Source: Lachnospiraceae bacterium
GTDB taxonomy: Bacteria; Bacillota_A; Clostridia; Lachnospirales; Lachnospiraceae
Direction: 5' to 3'
NCBI GenBank assembly: GCA_017516285.1
Contig: JAFXDD010000022.1
Coordinates: 1-64,000 of the forward strand
DNA length: 64,000 bases
This document shows positions 17,015-25,640 of the stretch, one piece after another. A program made the translations under genes and the position numbers. Position 1 is the stretch's first letter. Every line of letters begins with the position of its first letter. The notes below the pieces were generated by a model, which searched no databases, was not told the origin of the DNA, and saw only the letters and a list, made by a program, of their open reading frames with translations.

Positions 17015-18157
17015 ATGAATACAATCATTACACAAAACAAGGAGTGGATTGATGCTACCTGGGCAAAGGTAGATGAAAAGTTAAGCCGTGTTGCTGTAAA
17101 AAGCCGTGAAAAGCTTCCTTACACTACCAAAGATGGTGTCCATGATGACAAGAAGGAAAACAGCGTTACCTGGTGGACCAACGGCTTCTGGGGTGGTATG
17201 ATGTGGCTGATGTATGAAGCTACCGGAAACGAAGAATACCGAAAGACCGCTGAGCGTTCTGAGGAACTGTTAGATGCCGCTTTAAAGCAGGTGAAGCAGT
17301 TACACCATGACGTAGGTTTTATGTGGCACTTAACCAGTGGTGCAAACTATCGCCTCACAGGCAACGAGGATTCCCTTACCAGAAACTTCTTTGCTGCAAC
17401 AAGTCTTTTCTCCAGATACAACATCAGCGGAGACTATATCCGTGCATGGAACGGCAACATGGCAGGCTACTCCATTATTGACTGTCTCATGAATTTACCT
17501 TTATTATACTGGGCAAGTGAGGAAATCGGTGATGACCGTTTTAAGAAAATTGCTATGCGCCATATGGAAATGGCTATGCGTGACCATATCCGTCCTGACG
17601 GCAGCGTAAATCATATCGTTGACCACGAAGTAGACAAGGTAGGTGTTGCACGCATTCTGGGCGGTCAGGGCTACAACGAAACCTCCTGCTGGTCCAGAGG
17701 TCTGGCATGGGCAGTATACGGCTCCGTTATTTCCTATATTCATGCCGGCAAGCCGGAATACTTAGAAGCAGCCAAGAAAACCGCTGACTACTTTATTGAG
17801 CAAGTAAAGAAAACCAATTACCTTCCTTTAGTGGACTTCTGTGCACCGGCTGAGCCTGTTTACTACGACAGCACAGCAGGCGTATGTACCGCCTGCGGCT
17901 TACTGGAAATCGCCAAGTATGTTTCCGAAGAAGAAAGTAAGTACTACACAGAGGCAGCCATTAACATCTTAAAGGCCTGCGATGAGCACTTCTGCAACTA
18001 CGAAGAAAACGAAGATGCACTGGTGCTGATGGGCACAGAAAGATACCCTCACAATGAAAACGAGATGAGAGGCTTACATATTCCGATTATTTACGGAGAC
18101 TTCTTCTTTGTAGAAGCACTGTGTAAATTAAAAGGTAGAGAGTTCTTTATTTGGTAA
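17015..18157 (+). CDS. Glycoside hydrolase family 88 (unsaturated glucuronyl hydrolase)
   Basis: The 380-residue protein is a GH88 enzyme, which hydrates and releases 4,5-unsaturated uronic acids from oligosaccharides made by polysaccharide lyases. It shows the (alpha/alpha)6-barrel segments WWTNGFWGGMMWL, HHDVGFMW with Asp99, GYSIIDCLMN with Asp156, and CWSRGLAWAVYG. Asp99 and Asp156 match the two catalytic aspartates known in Bacillus UGL. There is no signal peptide, so it acts in the cytoplasm on imported disaccharides. No lyase or transporter is adjacent. A divergent AraC regulator and a strong terminator frame it. Confidence 0.92.
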   Translation: MNTIITQNKEWIDATWAKVDEKLSRVAVKSREKLPYTTKDGVHDDKKENSVTWWTNGFWGGMMWLMYEATGNEEYRKTAERSEELLDAALKQVKQLHHDVGFMWHLTSGANYRLTGNEDSLTRNFFAATSLFSRYNISGDYIRAWNGNMAGYSIIDCLMNLPLLYWASEEIGDDRFKKIAMRHMEMAMRDHIRPDGSVNHIVDHEVDKVGVARILGGQGYNETSCWSRGLAWAVYGSVISYIHAGKPEYLEAAKKTADYFIEQVKKTNYLPLVDFCAPAEPVYYDSTAGVCTACGLLEIAKYVSEEESKYYTEAAINILKACDEHFCNYEENEDALVLMGTERYPHNENEMRGLHIPIIYGDFFFVEALCKLKGREFFIW

Positions 18158-18173
18158 GTACAATTAAAACTTT

Positions 18174-18210
18174 GAGCGTGCACCTTAACTTTTAGGGCAC
18201 GCTCGTTTTT
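18174..18210 (+). terminator. Terminator of the GH88 gene
   Basis: GAGCGTGC (18174-18181) pairs with GCACGCTC (18197-18204), further closed by CCT/AGG inside, and GTTTTTCT follows. Confidence 0.85.
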
Positions 18211-18217
18211 CTATTTC

Positions 18218-18537
18218 TCAGATACAAAAAACTGCATACAACGGAACAATCAAAAAATCTACTTCTGCCACTCCATCAGACTCCCAGTAAAACAATTCAA
18301 GCCCCTTTGCCGCCAGTGCACATGCTACATAATTTTCTGCAAAAACGCCTCGAAAACGCTCGCTTTCCTGTCCTAATAATATACCTATAGTCATCCCCAT
18401 CCTTGCATTTCCCCCGGCTCAGCATATTTTGCCATATCTGCGATATAGGAGTTCAAAATCATTTGCCGGATTTCCTCCTGAGACAATACAGCCTTAGGAG
18501 TAAGATAAGACATGACCACCGCTGGCAAATGTTCCGC
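18218..18537 (-). pseudogene. Relic of a DUF4143-type AAA+ ATPase gene
   Basis: Two fragments in different frames survive. The upstream piece (18537-18391) begins directly after the stop of the neighbouring ATPase and reads HLPAVVMSYLTPK...ILNSYIADMAKYAEP, like the end of the AAA part of DUF4143 ATPases. The downstream piece (18400-18218, 60 residues) includes RFRGVFAENYVACALAAKG and FYWESDGVAEVDFLI, like the DUF4143 C-terminal nuclease-like part. About a hundred residues between them are missing, the frame shifts, and the end is garbled. The original ATPase is dead. Confidence 0.7.
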
Positions 18538-20259
18538 TTACTTACTTCTCTTCACTTCATCAAACTTCTCCACCAGGCACTCCTTCTTGTAAAATGCAAT
18601 GCCATAGCAGATAATGCTTCGATATCCCTTGTCAAATTCTGCCGCATATCGCCTGTCATCGATTTGCTCCACTGCCTCCCGGCACGCTGCCTCCATCCGG
18701 TCAGCCTTTTTAACATGCTTGGCCTCAATAATCATCACCCTGCGATGGCTTTTGTCCCGAATGACCAAATCGGTGCGACCTGTACCATGCTCTCTGTTGG
18801 ATTCCACATAGTACCCTGCACCTGCGAACACCCCTGCGATAAATGCATGATAAAAGTCTTCCTTGTAGTCATGGTAGCTGATAGTATCAAAAAGCAACTC
18901 GGAAATAATGTCCGTAGTCTTCCCTGCATCACCTGACCACATAGCATCAAATAACTCCCGGCGGTCCATGGTTACCACCCTGGCTCTAAACCATTCAACC
19001 ACTGTCTTTCGGAAAATGTCCCTAATCTCTTCGTTTGGAATTCTAAGAAACATCTTCCCATCACCCGCCGGCTCACCGCCAGGCCATTCCTCAGGAGCTG
19101 CCTGAGTCAGATAGCCCGTCAGGTAAAGCAGACTCCAGAGATTTGACTCTGACGAATGCACCGTATCATATGTCAGATTCTCCTCTATGTGCTCTTCGAT
19201 ACATCCCCCTGCCAGCAGCACTTCGAACTTATCATTCACCATTAAATCCTGACGCTCACCGCTGTTGGCCATCTCAATGAAATTCCTGAGGATGCCATTG
19301 TGACTGGTATTCTCCCAATAACTCATAGGCTTGATAGCCGGATTACTCATAAGCGCACTCACATGGTTGAGTACATCCCATGGGCAGTAAATATCCGCTG
19401 AACCAAAACGATACCCATCATACCATCTGCGCATTTCCTCTAAATGGTCCTCAAAACCGGTATCCTGAAGAAGCCTCTGCACCTCCGGCTCGGTAAAGCC
19501 AAAAAACTCCTTAAAACGCTCCCCACTGATGGTGTCTGTTACCAAATTGTTGATACCCGTAAAAATGCTCTCTTTCGCAATCTTTAAACATCCTGTAATC
19601 ACAGCAAACTTTAGGAATGGATTGGTCTTTAAGGTCTTACCCAGTACACCCCTTATCAGGTTCAGCATCTCATCATAGTAACAGTTTTCATTTGCCTTAG
19701 CGATAGGTACATCATACTCGTCAATTAGGACAATAACCTGCTTACCAAAATGAGCATGCATCATACGCATTAACGTGTAAAGTGCACTGCTCGTCTCAGC
19801 TTCATTTCCTCTTCGGAATCTAATTTGGGTAAATAGTGCCTTATCTGCTGCATCAACCAGATCACTTTCTAGCAAATAAGAATGCTCTGCATACAAATCA
19901 GACAGCAGCATCTGTAGCTTCTCTCTTGCACCCTCAAAATCCCTATCTTCCACTTCCTTCAGCGTAATAAATACCACCGGCCACTGATTCTGCCACTCTT
20001 TACACAATGCCTCATCCTCTGCTATCTGCAGACCCTCAAAAAGCTTCCGGGTATCCTTGCGGATATCAAAGAAATTGGACAGCGTGTCCAGTGCCAGCGA
20101 CTTCCCAAAACGCCTTGGTCTGGTAATAAGGCTTACTTTAAAGTTCTGATGCAAAAGCTCACTTATCAAGCCTGTTTTGTCAATATAGTAATAACCGCCA
20201 CTTCGTATTTCTGAAAATCTGTCATATCCTAAAGGTAAACTTATCTTTCCCATGTGCAT
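18538..20259 (-). CDS. AAA-ATPase-like protein with C-terminal PD-(D/E)XK domain (DUF1703)
   Basis: The frame opens at 20409, but the ATG at 20259 follows GGAAAGG and gives 573 residues starting MHMGKISLPLGYDRF. The N-terminal AAA part has a P-loop variant, RPRRFGKSLALDTL, near residue 46 and a Walker B stretch VIVLIDEYDVPI near 185. The C-terminus carries a PD-(D/E)XK core, TGRTDLVIRD and MIIEAKHV, near 525. The family is very abundant in gut bacteria and is suspected to be selfish or defence-related, but its function is unproven. A promoter lies at 20332-20360. Gene relics sit on both sides. Confidence 0.85.
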   Translation of the reverse strand: MHMGKISLPLGYDRFSEIRSGGYYYIDKTGLISELLHQNFKVSLITRPRRFGKSLALDTLSNFFDIRKDTRKLFEGLQIAEDEALCKEWQNQWPVVFITLKEVEDRDFEGAREKLQMLLSDLYAEHSYLLESDLVDAADKALFTQIRFRRGNEAETSSALYTLMRMMHAHFGKQVIVLIDEYDVPIAKANENCYYDEMLNLIRGVLGKTLKTNPFLKFAVITGCLKIAKESIFTGINNLVTDTISGERFKEFFGFTEPEVQRLLQDTGFEDHLEEMRRWYDGYRFGSADIYCPWDVLNHVSALMSNPAIKPMSYWENTSHNGILRNFIEMANSGERQDLMVNDKFEVLLAGGCIEEHIEENLTYDTVHSSESNLWSLLYLTGYLTQAAPEEWPGGEPAGDGKMFLRIPNEEIRDIFRKTVVEWFRARVVTMDRRELFDAMWSGDAGKTTDIISELLFDTISYHDYKEDFYHAFIAGVFAGAGYYVESNREHGTGRTDLVIRDKSHRRVMIIEAKHVKKADRMEAACREAVEQIDDRRYAAEFDKGYRSIICYGIAFYKKECLVEKFDEVKRSK

Positions 20260-20331
20260 ACCATCCTTTCCTGACAAAGGGCGCAAAGCAAAACACCCCA
20301 TGGTACACCAATACCAAACTTCGTTGATATG

Positions 20332-20360
20332 ATTGTACCACAGGGGACTTGATTTAGCAA
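20332..20360 (-). promoter_or_regulatory. Promoter of the AAA-ATPase/DUF1703 gene
   Basis: On the minus strand TTGCTA (20360-20355), 17 bases and TACAAT (20337-20332), about 73 bases before the ATG at 20259. Confidence 0.55.
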
Positions 20361-20374
20361 GTTTGAAAATATGC

Positions 20375-20530
20375 CTACAGATACTGCTGTAGCTCTTCCT
20401 CCCCGGCATAATTTAATCCATGCACCTCATTTACCATGGGAAGCATTTGCTGCCTGCAATCAATCAGCAGCGTTGCAAATACGTTCTCGCCTACGTTTGT
20501 GTAGCTGCCCAATGCTTCGATGGCAGAGCC
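20375..20530 (-). pseudogene. Chimeric gene relic (SleB-like tail joined to Rpn-like head)
   Basis: The minus strand between the Rpn gene and the ATPase reads open for 51 codons to a TAG. Its first part, SAIEALGSYTNVGE, closely matches the C-terminal AAIEALGGYTNVGD of the wall hydrolase at 21595-22668, including identical 12-base and 11-base DNA runs. Its second part, IDCRQQMLPMVNEVHGLNYAGEEE, resembles the N-terminus of the adjacent Rpn protein (NDCPQLLIPLVNEVFKEHYTGEE). There is no start codon or ribosome site. I read it as debris from recombination between gene copies. Confidence 0.5.
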
Positions 20531-20537
20531 TGTTTAC

Positions 20538-21449
20538 TTACATATACTTCAGAATCTCATCCTCATTCATATCCAACCTCTTTGCCGCTTCAGACAAATT
20601 AATTATACCGTCCTTGACAAGTGAAATACACATGCTTGTTGCACCTTCACTTCTACCGGAGTTATAAATCCTTTTTGCCTCATAATCCAAAATCCTTCCA
20701 CCCATAACGCTAGCTACTCCTTCCTTTACCTTCTCGTGCCCCACTGCGATATGCCCAAGCACCTTCTTACTCATATCAATAATACAATGTCTGGTATACT
20801 CGTCAAGCTCCCCCTTTTCGCTAAGCTCCTCCAGACGTTCCATAATATCCTGATAAATCAGTTCCAGCTCTTTTAATTTCTGCTCATTTCTATTATACAC
20901 CTCAAATTGGTTTTTGTATACAAAAATATGAAAAGGAATCAGAAAATATAACTTTTTCTCAAAGAGCTCGTCCACGGAATAGTTTTTGATTTTCATCACC
21001 GGAACCGCATATGTAACCTTTCCATCCGGTGTTTTGATGGTTATGCTTAGCTTGTCCGGTGTTTTGCGGCTACTGTTCAGGTAAATAACAGCAGCCTTTG
21101 GAAACTCCACCATAAGTCCCTCTGCTGTCAGCTCCGCATCCTCTAAGGCTATCTGGGCATCATACTCAAACATCCTGATAATCATGCTGTGGTCTTCCGT
21201 ACTCTGACTTTCAATATGATAATTTCTTTTCCCATGATTTCCACAAATCATAAAATGACTATCCGTTATTCGCTTATCCTCCTCCCCATCCTGTTGCTCC
21301 AGATAGTGCACATCACTGCCAAGCACCACCTTTTCCTCTCCTGTATAATGTTCCTTAAATACTTCGTTCACCAATGGTATCAACAGTTGGGGGCAGTCAT
21401 TGACCATGGTTCGGTGTACGTCATCATAAGGCGTCGAAGATTTCTTCAT
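20538..21449 (-). CDS. Rpn-family PD-(D/E)XK nuclease-like protein
   Basis: The frame opens at a TTG (21467), but the ATG at 21449 follows AAAGGAC and gives 303 residues. It resembles the Rpn/PDDEXK family often labelled putative transposase: an N-terminal nuclease-like fold with ITDSHFMI and YHIESQSTEDHSMIIRMFEYD near residue 80, a middle MKIKNYSVDEL segment, and a C-terminal short helix LSEAAKRLDMNEDEILKYM typical of the group. Rpn proteins are DNA endonucleases that raise recombination. The cellular role here is unknown. It neighbours an AAA/DUF1703 ATPase and two gene relics. Confidence 0.78.
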   Translation of the reverse strand: MKKSSTPYDDVHRTMVNDCPQLLIPLVNEVFKEHYTGEEKVVLGSDVHYLEQQDGEEDKRITDSHFMICGNHGKRNYHIESQSTEDHSMIIRMFEYDAQIALEDAELTAEGLMVEFPKAAVIYLNSSRKTPDKLSITIKTPDGKVTYAVPVMKIKNYSVDELFEKKLYFLIPFHIFVYKNQFEVYNRNEQKLKELELIYQDIMERLEELSEKGELDEYTRHCIIDMSKKVLGHIAVGHEKVKEGVASVMGGRILDYEAKRIYNSGRSEGATSMCISLVKDGIINLSEAAKRLDMNEDEILKYM

Positions 21450-21494
21450 TAAACACTGTCCTTTCAAGATATTGAAGGAACATTAGTCGACAAA

Positions 21495-21524
21495 AAATGC
21501 CCCTCTATTACCTAATAGGCATTT
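21495..21524 (-). terminator. Terminator of the SleB-type hydrolase gene
   Basis: AAATGCC (21495-21501) pairs with GGCATTT (21518-21524), with an inner CTATT/AATAG stem. The minus strand continues with a run of six T. Confidence 0.65.
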
Positions 21525-21594
21525 AGGAGCACTTTTGTCACAAAAAATATTATAAAATTTTTATAAATTTATTTTTTAATCTTCTTTCCACATA

Positions 21595-22668
21595 TCAATA
21601 AAACACATGATTTCCAATAACCGTACCTTCTCTGGTACCATTATTTCTGCGGAAGTATAAGGCATCGCCTACGTTGGTATAGCCGCCCAATGCTTCAATT
21701 GCTGCATCATAGCAGCTCTGTGGCACATTGCCTCTTGCCATTACGCGGTCCAGCTTGCCGCTCATGGCCGGTGTAAACTGTCCGGAAGCGTAAATAACGC
21801 CCTGTAAGGTATCCTGATAGGAAGCACTTCTGACACGGTTACATACCACAGCACCTACTGCCAGCTTACCTTCGTAGCTTTCGCCGCCTGCCTCACAATA
21901 AATCAGGGCCGCCAACAAGTACAACTCATAATCCGTAGCAGACATGGAGCCATAATACTTCACAAGCTTGCGCTTATCCGCCTCTTCCTTCATTTTACGT
22001 TCGGTGATTTCATCCATGCTCTCACCGAAATCTACCTTAAACTCCTCTGATACATGTTCACGTAAAATATAGCCAACCTCGTCACCATATTCTACGCACA
22101 ACCAGTTTTCGTCCTCTTCATTTACTACAACCAATTTTTCATCCTTGGCTGCAAATCCCAGTACTGCTGCTTCTGCATTCGCTTCCTGACGAATACGAAG
22201 CGCATCGCTCTTTACTACAGCAACAGAATACCCCACTTTCAGCGCCTCTTCTATAGCATCAGCACCAAAGAGTAAATATTCATCCTTTGCCCAGCCAATC
22301 AGGTTACCACTCTTTATCTTGGTCCACCCCTCTGCCTTCTCCAGTACAATGGCACCACAGTCTCTGTAAAGCTTACCTGCAATGATAGCATCCTCGTTTG
22401 GCTCTTCCCTGACATTTAAAGTATTGGTAACATTGCTCATTACCAACTCGTAAGAAGTTTGTTTTTCCTCTTTTACTAACTTAATTTCTTCTTCGGTTAT
22501 ACAGTTTGTAGGGTCAAGCAAAGCAGCAATGCCGCTGTTATAGCTGTCCAGACAGGTCTTTACTGTGTTTGCACTGGCTGTTACAGGTACGAAAGCATTT
22601 TCCAGACTTGTAAACAACACGGCAACCAAAGATAAGACACCTACTGTAAACTTAAGATATCTTTTCAC
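21595..22668 (-). CDS. Secreted SH3-domain cell wall hydrolase (SleB/CwlJ type)
   Basis: The 357-residue protein starts with a signal peptide (KRYLKF then a hydrophobic stretch to about residue 32). Two bacterial SH3 domains follow at about 74-135 (TNTLNVREEPNEDAIIAG) and 148-207 (DALRIRQEANAEAAVLG). A short charged linker leads to the Hydrolase_2 domain at 243-357 with Glu259 in YCEAGGES, the expected catalytic acid. It should cleave peptidoglycan outside the cell. The SH3 domains suggest a vegetative wall hydrolase rather than a spore-cortex enzyme. Its upstream region carries repeated GTAATAA motifs (22696-22743). Confidence 0.9.
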   Translation of the reverse strand: MKRYLKFTVGVLSLVAVLFTSLENAFVPVTASANTVKTCLDSYNSGIAALLDPTNCITEEEIKLVKEEKQTSYELVMSNVTNTLNVREEPNEDAIIAGKLYRDCGAIVLEKAEGWTKIKSGNLIGWAKDEYLLFGADAIEEALKVGYSVAVVKSDALRIRQEANAEAAVLGFAAKDEKLVVVNEEDENWLCVEYGDEVGYILREHVSEEFKVDFGESMDEITERKMKEEADKRKLVKYYGSMSATDYELYLLAALIYCEAGGESYEGKLAVGAVVCNRVRSASYQDTLQGVIYASGQFTPAMSGKLDRVMARGNVPQSCYDAAIEALGGYTNVGDALYFRRNNGTREGTVIGNHVFY

Positions 22669-22695
22669 TTTTTTTCCTCCACTTTACTACCGCAT

Positions 22696-22743
22696 GTAAT
22701 AACTTTATTACGTTTGCGATAATTTTATTACGAAATTATTACA
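22696..22743. promoter_or_regulatory. Repeated GTAATAA motifs upstream of the wall hydrolase
   Basis: Three imperfect copies occur: a palindrome GTAATAA-CT-TTATTAC at 22696-22711, GATAATTTTATTAC at about 22718-22731, and 22727-22743, which on the minus strand reads TGTAAT-N5-CGTAAT. The last resembles the WalR (YycF) box, TGTWAH-N5-TGTWAH, known to control wall hydrolases in Firmicutes. The match is approximate. Confidence 0.45.
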
Positions 22744-22909
22744 TTTCGAACATCCGAAGGCTATCTTAGCAAAATAATGCTGTTTTGTCAACCTTTGTAT
22801 CGAATAAAGTCCCGAAAACACCGCAAAATAGGCATTTTTGTGCACTTTGACGGCAAAAAAAGAGGCAAAACCACCCAAAAACAGATGGTTCGCCCCACTT
22901 TAGTCCTAA

Positions 22910-23704
22910 TTATAATCTCTTAGATTTTTCCACGCAAGCCTCTATGGCATCCATCACACTGCCACGGACACCGCCCTTTTCCAGAGCCTTGATGCCTTCA
23001 ATGGTAGTCCCCCCCGGGGAACAAACCATATCCTTTAATACGCCCGGATGCTCGCTGCCGTCACGCATAAGCTTGGACGCACCCATAGTCGCCTGTGCAG
23101 CCACCTCATAGGCCATTTTACGTGGCATGCCCGCCTGTACTGCTCCGTCTGCCAAAGCCTCCATATAAAGAAAAGCGAAGGCTCCGGAACTGCTGCCAAT
23201 AGCACTGAAAACATCCATTAACTTCTCGTCAATCACCTGACAAGTACCAAAAGACTGACACATCTTTACAGCCAGTGCTACATCCTCCTCCGTAGCTGAT
23301 GCCCCCTTACAAATAGCAGTGCAGCTTTCTCCTACCATTGCTGCAGTATTAGGCATCCAACGGATCAGTCTGGTCTCTGTATTCAGTCTTTCCTGGAGCC
23401 ATACAAGGCTCTTACCAGCAGCAATACTGATAATCAGGGTATCCCCTGTGACAAAAGGCGCTATCTCTGTCAGTACCCCTTCCATAAACTGGGGCTTTAC
23501 TGCCAATACAAGTACATCCGAGCCCGCTGCCACCTCTGTATTGCTCTTATTCGTATCGATATGGTACTTGTCTGCCACGGCCATTCTGACAGCCTCTGCT
23601 ACATCACTGCCCGAAATATCCTCTGCAGCAAAAACGCCTGATTGCAATAGTCCTGCAAGAATAGCCTTTGCCATATTGCCAAGTCCAATAAATCCAAGCT
23701 TCAT
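22910..23704 (-). CDS. proC: Pyrroline-5-carboxylate reductase
   Basis: The ATG at 23704, 8 bases after GGAG, is preferred over the in-frame ATG at 23716; the protein then starts MKLGFIGLGNMAKAIL with the NAD(P) Rossmann fingerprint at once. It has 264 residues. VLAVKPQ near 65 and the C-terminal SPGGTTIEGIKALE near 227 are typical of ProC. It makes proline from pyrroline-5-carboxylate. Near 49 bases separate it from the upstream methyltransferase gene, so it may be the last gene of the dnaE-pfkA-trmH-proC array. Confidence 0.95.
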   Translation of the reverse strand: MKLGFIGLGNMAKAILAGLLQSGVFAAEDISGSDVAEAVRMAVADKYHIDTNKSNTEVAAGSDVLVLAVKPQFMEGVLTEIAPFVTGDTLIISIAAGKSLVWLQERLNTETRLIRWMPNTAAMVGESCTAICKGASATEEDVALAVKMCQSFGTCQVIDEKLMDVFSAIGSSSGAFAFLYMEALADGAVQAGMPRKMAYEVAAQATMGASKLMRDGSEHPGVLKDMVCSPGGTTIEGIKALEKGGVRGSVMDAIEACVEKSKRL

Positions 23705-23752
23705 AATAATCTCCATTCCGCCGCCTTTTAACCCCGCGGCACAATTAACCTT

Positions 23753-24538
23753 CTAAAATCTCCTCTGTCTGGCCGCCTCGTACATAAAAAGCGTGGTGGC
23801 AATAGCCGCATTCAGGCTTTCCACCTGCCCTGCCATAGGAATTTTGACATATGTGTCAGCTAAATTTGCTGTCTGTTCCTTCAAACCATTGCCTTCGTTG
23901 CCGATAAGGAATGCGCTGCCCCCGGTATAATCAAAGGCATCATAATATTGCTCTCCCTTCAGGTGTGCCGCATAGACCGTAATACCTGCGGTCTTAAGCT
24001 TTGCAACTGTCTCGGCAATATCCTGCACATACACAAAGGGCACCCGGTAAATACTGCCCATGGTAGCCCGAATGGTCTTTGGATTAAAAATATCTACCGT
24101 TTCACGGGTCATAATCACCCCTGCGATGCCGGCTCCCTCTCCCGTACGGATGATTGTGCCCAAATTGCCGGGATCCTGCAAGTCCTCTAATACCACAAAC
24201 ACCCCGTCACGTCTTAAAAGTAACTCTTCTAATTGATACTGAGGCCACTTTACAAGGCACAAAATTCCTTGCGGTGTCTGGGTGTCTGACATTTTGGCAA
24301 GCACTTCCTCACTGACCAGCTCATATCCTGTCTCAAGCAGCTTACCATGAATGCTGCCCTCTCTGTGCTTATCCCAAAAGGACTGCGTCATATATACTTT
24401 ATAAATACGGTCTGCAGGTGCCTCCTCGAACATTTTGGGCCCCTCCACCACAAAAATACCATCCTTGCGGCGTTCCTTGGCCTTTTGCACATAAGCACAC
24501 ACCTGCTTCACCTGAGCATTGGAAATACTTGTAATCAT
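23753..24538 (-). CDS. SpoU/TrmH-family RNA 2'-O-methyltransferase
   Basis: The 261-residue enzyme has an N-terminal RNA substrate-binding domain with VVEGPKMFEEA near residue 31 and a SPOUT (knotted) methyltransferase domain. Motif 1 is EDLQDPGNLGTIIRT near 117, motif 2 is LIGNEGNGL near 211, and motif 3 is IPMAGQVESLNAAIA near 234. It transfers methyl from SAM to a ribose 2'-OH of rRNA or tRNA. The specific nucleotide cannot be told. It starts 12 bases after pfkA. Confidence 0.9.
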   Translation of the reverse strand: MITSISNAQVKQVCAYVQKAKERRKDGIFVVEGPKMFEEAPADRIYKVYMTQSFWDKHREGSIHGKLLETGYELVSEEVLAKMSDTQTPQGILCLVKWPQYQLEELLLRRDGVFVVLEDLQDPGNLGTIIRTGEGAGIAGVIMTRETVDIFNPKTIRATMGSIYRVPFVYVQDIAETVAKLKTAGITVYAAHLKGEQYYDAFDYTGGSAFLIGNEGNGLKEQTANLADTYVKIPMAGQVESLNAAIATTLFMYEAARQRRF

Positions 24539-24550
24539 ATTGCACCCAAA

Positions 24551-25525
24551 TTAGCGAGCCAACGTTCTGCTGATTTCGTACTGGTACTCGTCAATGGTCT
24601 TCTTCATTGCTAATGCTTCATCAATATCCACATCAATGATATCCCCATGTTTAATACCAATAACACGATTGGTCTTGCCCTCTAATAAAATATCTGTAGC
24701 ATAAGCACCCATCATAGATGCATAGTAACGGTCCTTACAAGTCGGTCTGCCGCCACGCTGCATGTGACCCAGAATGGTAGCACGGGTCTCAATGCCGGTA
24801 GCCGCCTCAATTCTGCGAGCCATGGAAATAGAGTGACCGATACCCTCTGCATTAATAATCAGATGATGCTTTTTGCCTTTCTTACGATTTGCAATAATAT
24901 TGTTAATAATGTCTATCTCGTTGTGGTCATACTTCTCCGGAAGCAAAATATCCTCTGCACCGTTGGCAACACCGCACCATAACGCAATGTAACCTGCATG
25001 ACGGCCCATTACCTCGATAATAGAACATCTTTCATGTGAAGAAGAGGTATCGCGGATTTTGTCGATAGCCTCCATAGCAGTATTTACCGCAGTATCAAAG
25101 CCGATGGTATACTCTGTAGAAGAAATATCCAGGTCAATAGTACCCGGTATACCAATCGTATTAATGCCTAAATGAGAAAGCTTCTGTGCACCTCTGTAGG
25201 AACCATCACCGCCAATTACAATAATGCCGTCAATACCAAACTTGCGACAAATATCGGCGCCTCTTTTCTGTCCCTCAGGCTCCATAAACTCCCTACATCT
25301 GGCTGTACCCAGAATAGTACCGCCTCTCTGAATAATATCAGAAACACTTCTGGAATTCATTTCTACGATTTCTTCGTTTAATAAGCCGTGATACCCTCTG
25401 TGGATACCCATAACCCTGACGCCTTTGGCAAGAGCCTGTCGAACCACTGCGCGGATTGCGGCATTCATGCCCGGAGCATCACCACCACTTGTTAATACGC
25501 CAATTGTTTTAATTTCCTTTGCCAT
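24551..25525 (-). CDS. pfkA: ATP-dependent 6-phosphofructokinase
   Basis: The 324-residue enzyme phosphorylates fructose 6-phosphate at the committed step of glycolysis. TSGGDAPGMNAAIRA is near residue 12, GGDGS (105-109) has the glycine that favours ATP over pyrophosphate, and MGRHAGYIALW is near 172. The catalytic loop reads TIDLD (129-133) where the classical enzyme has TIDND: both aspartates are kept but the Asn is Leu, and SSTEYTIGFDTA follows. I take this as a lineage variant. It lies 115 bases downstream of dnaE. Confidence 0.94.
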   Translation of the reverse strand: MAKEIKTIGVLTSGGDAPGMNAAIRAVVRQALAKGVRVMGIHRGYHGLLNEEIVEMNSRSVSDIIQRGGTILGTARCREFMEPEGQKRGADICRKFGIDGIIVIGGDGSYRGAQKLSHLGINTIGIPGTIDLDISSTEYTIGFDTAVNTAMEAIDKIRDTSSSHERCSIIEVMGRHAGYIALWCGVANGAEDILLPEKYDHNEIDIINNIIANRKKGKKHHLIINAEGIGHSISMARRIEAATGIETRATILGHMQRGGRPTCKDRYYASMMGAYATDILLEGKTNRVIGIKHGDIIDVDIDEALAMKKTIDEYQYEISRTLAR

Positions 25526-25640
25526 ATATTTCTTCCTTCACTTTCTTCAGTCTTCGTCCGTATCTTTATTTATTTTAATATGTGAAATAAATAACAATCC
25601 CTCTGTAGTTTAATACATTTGGTGTTTAATTGCAATGGTT

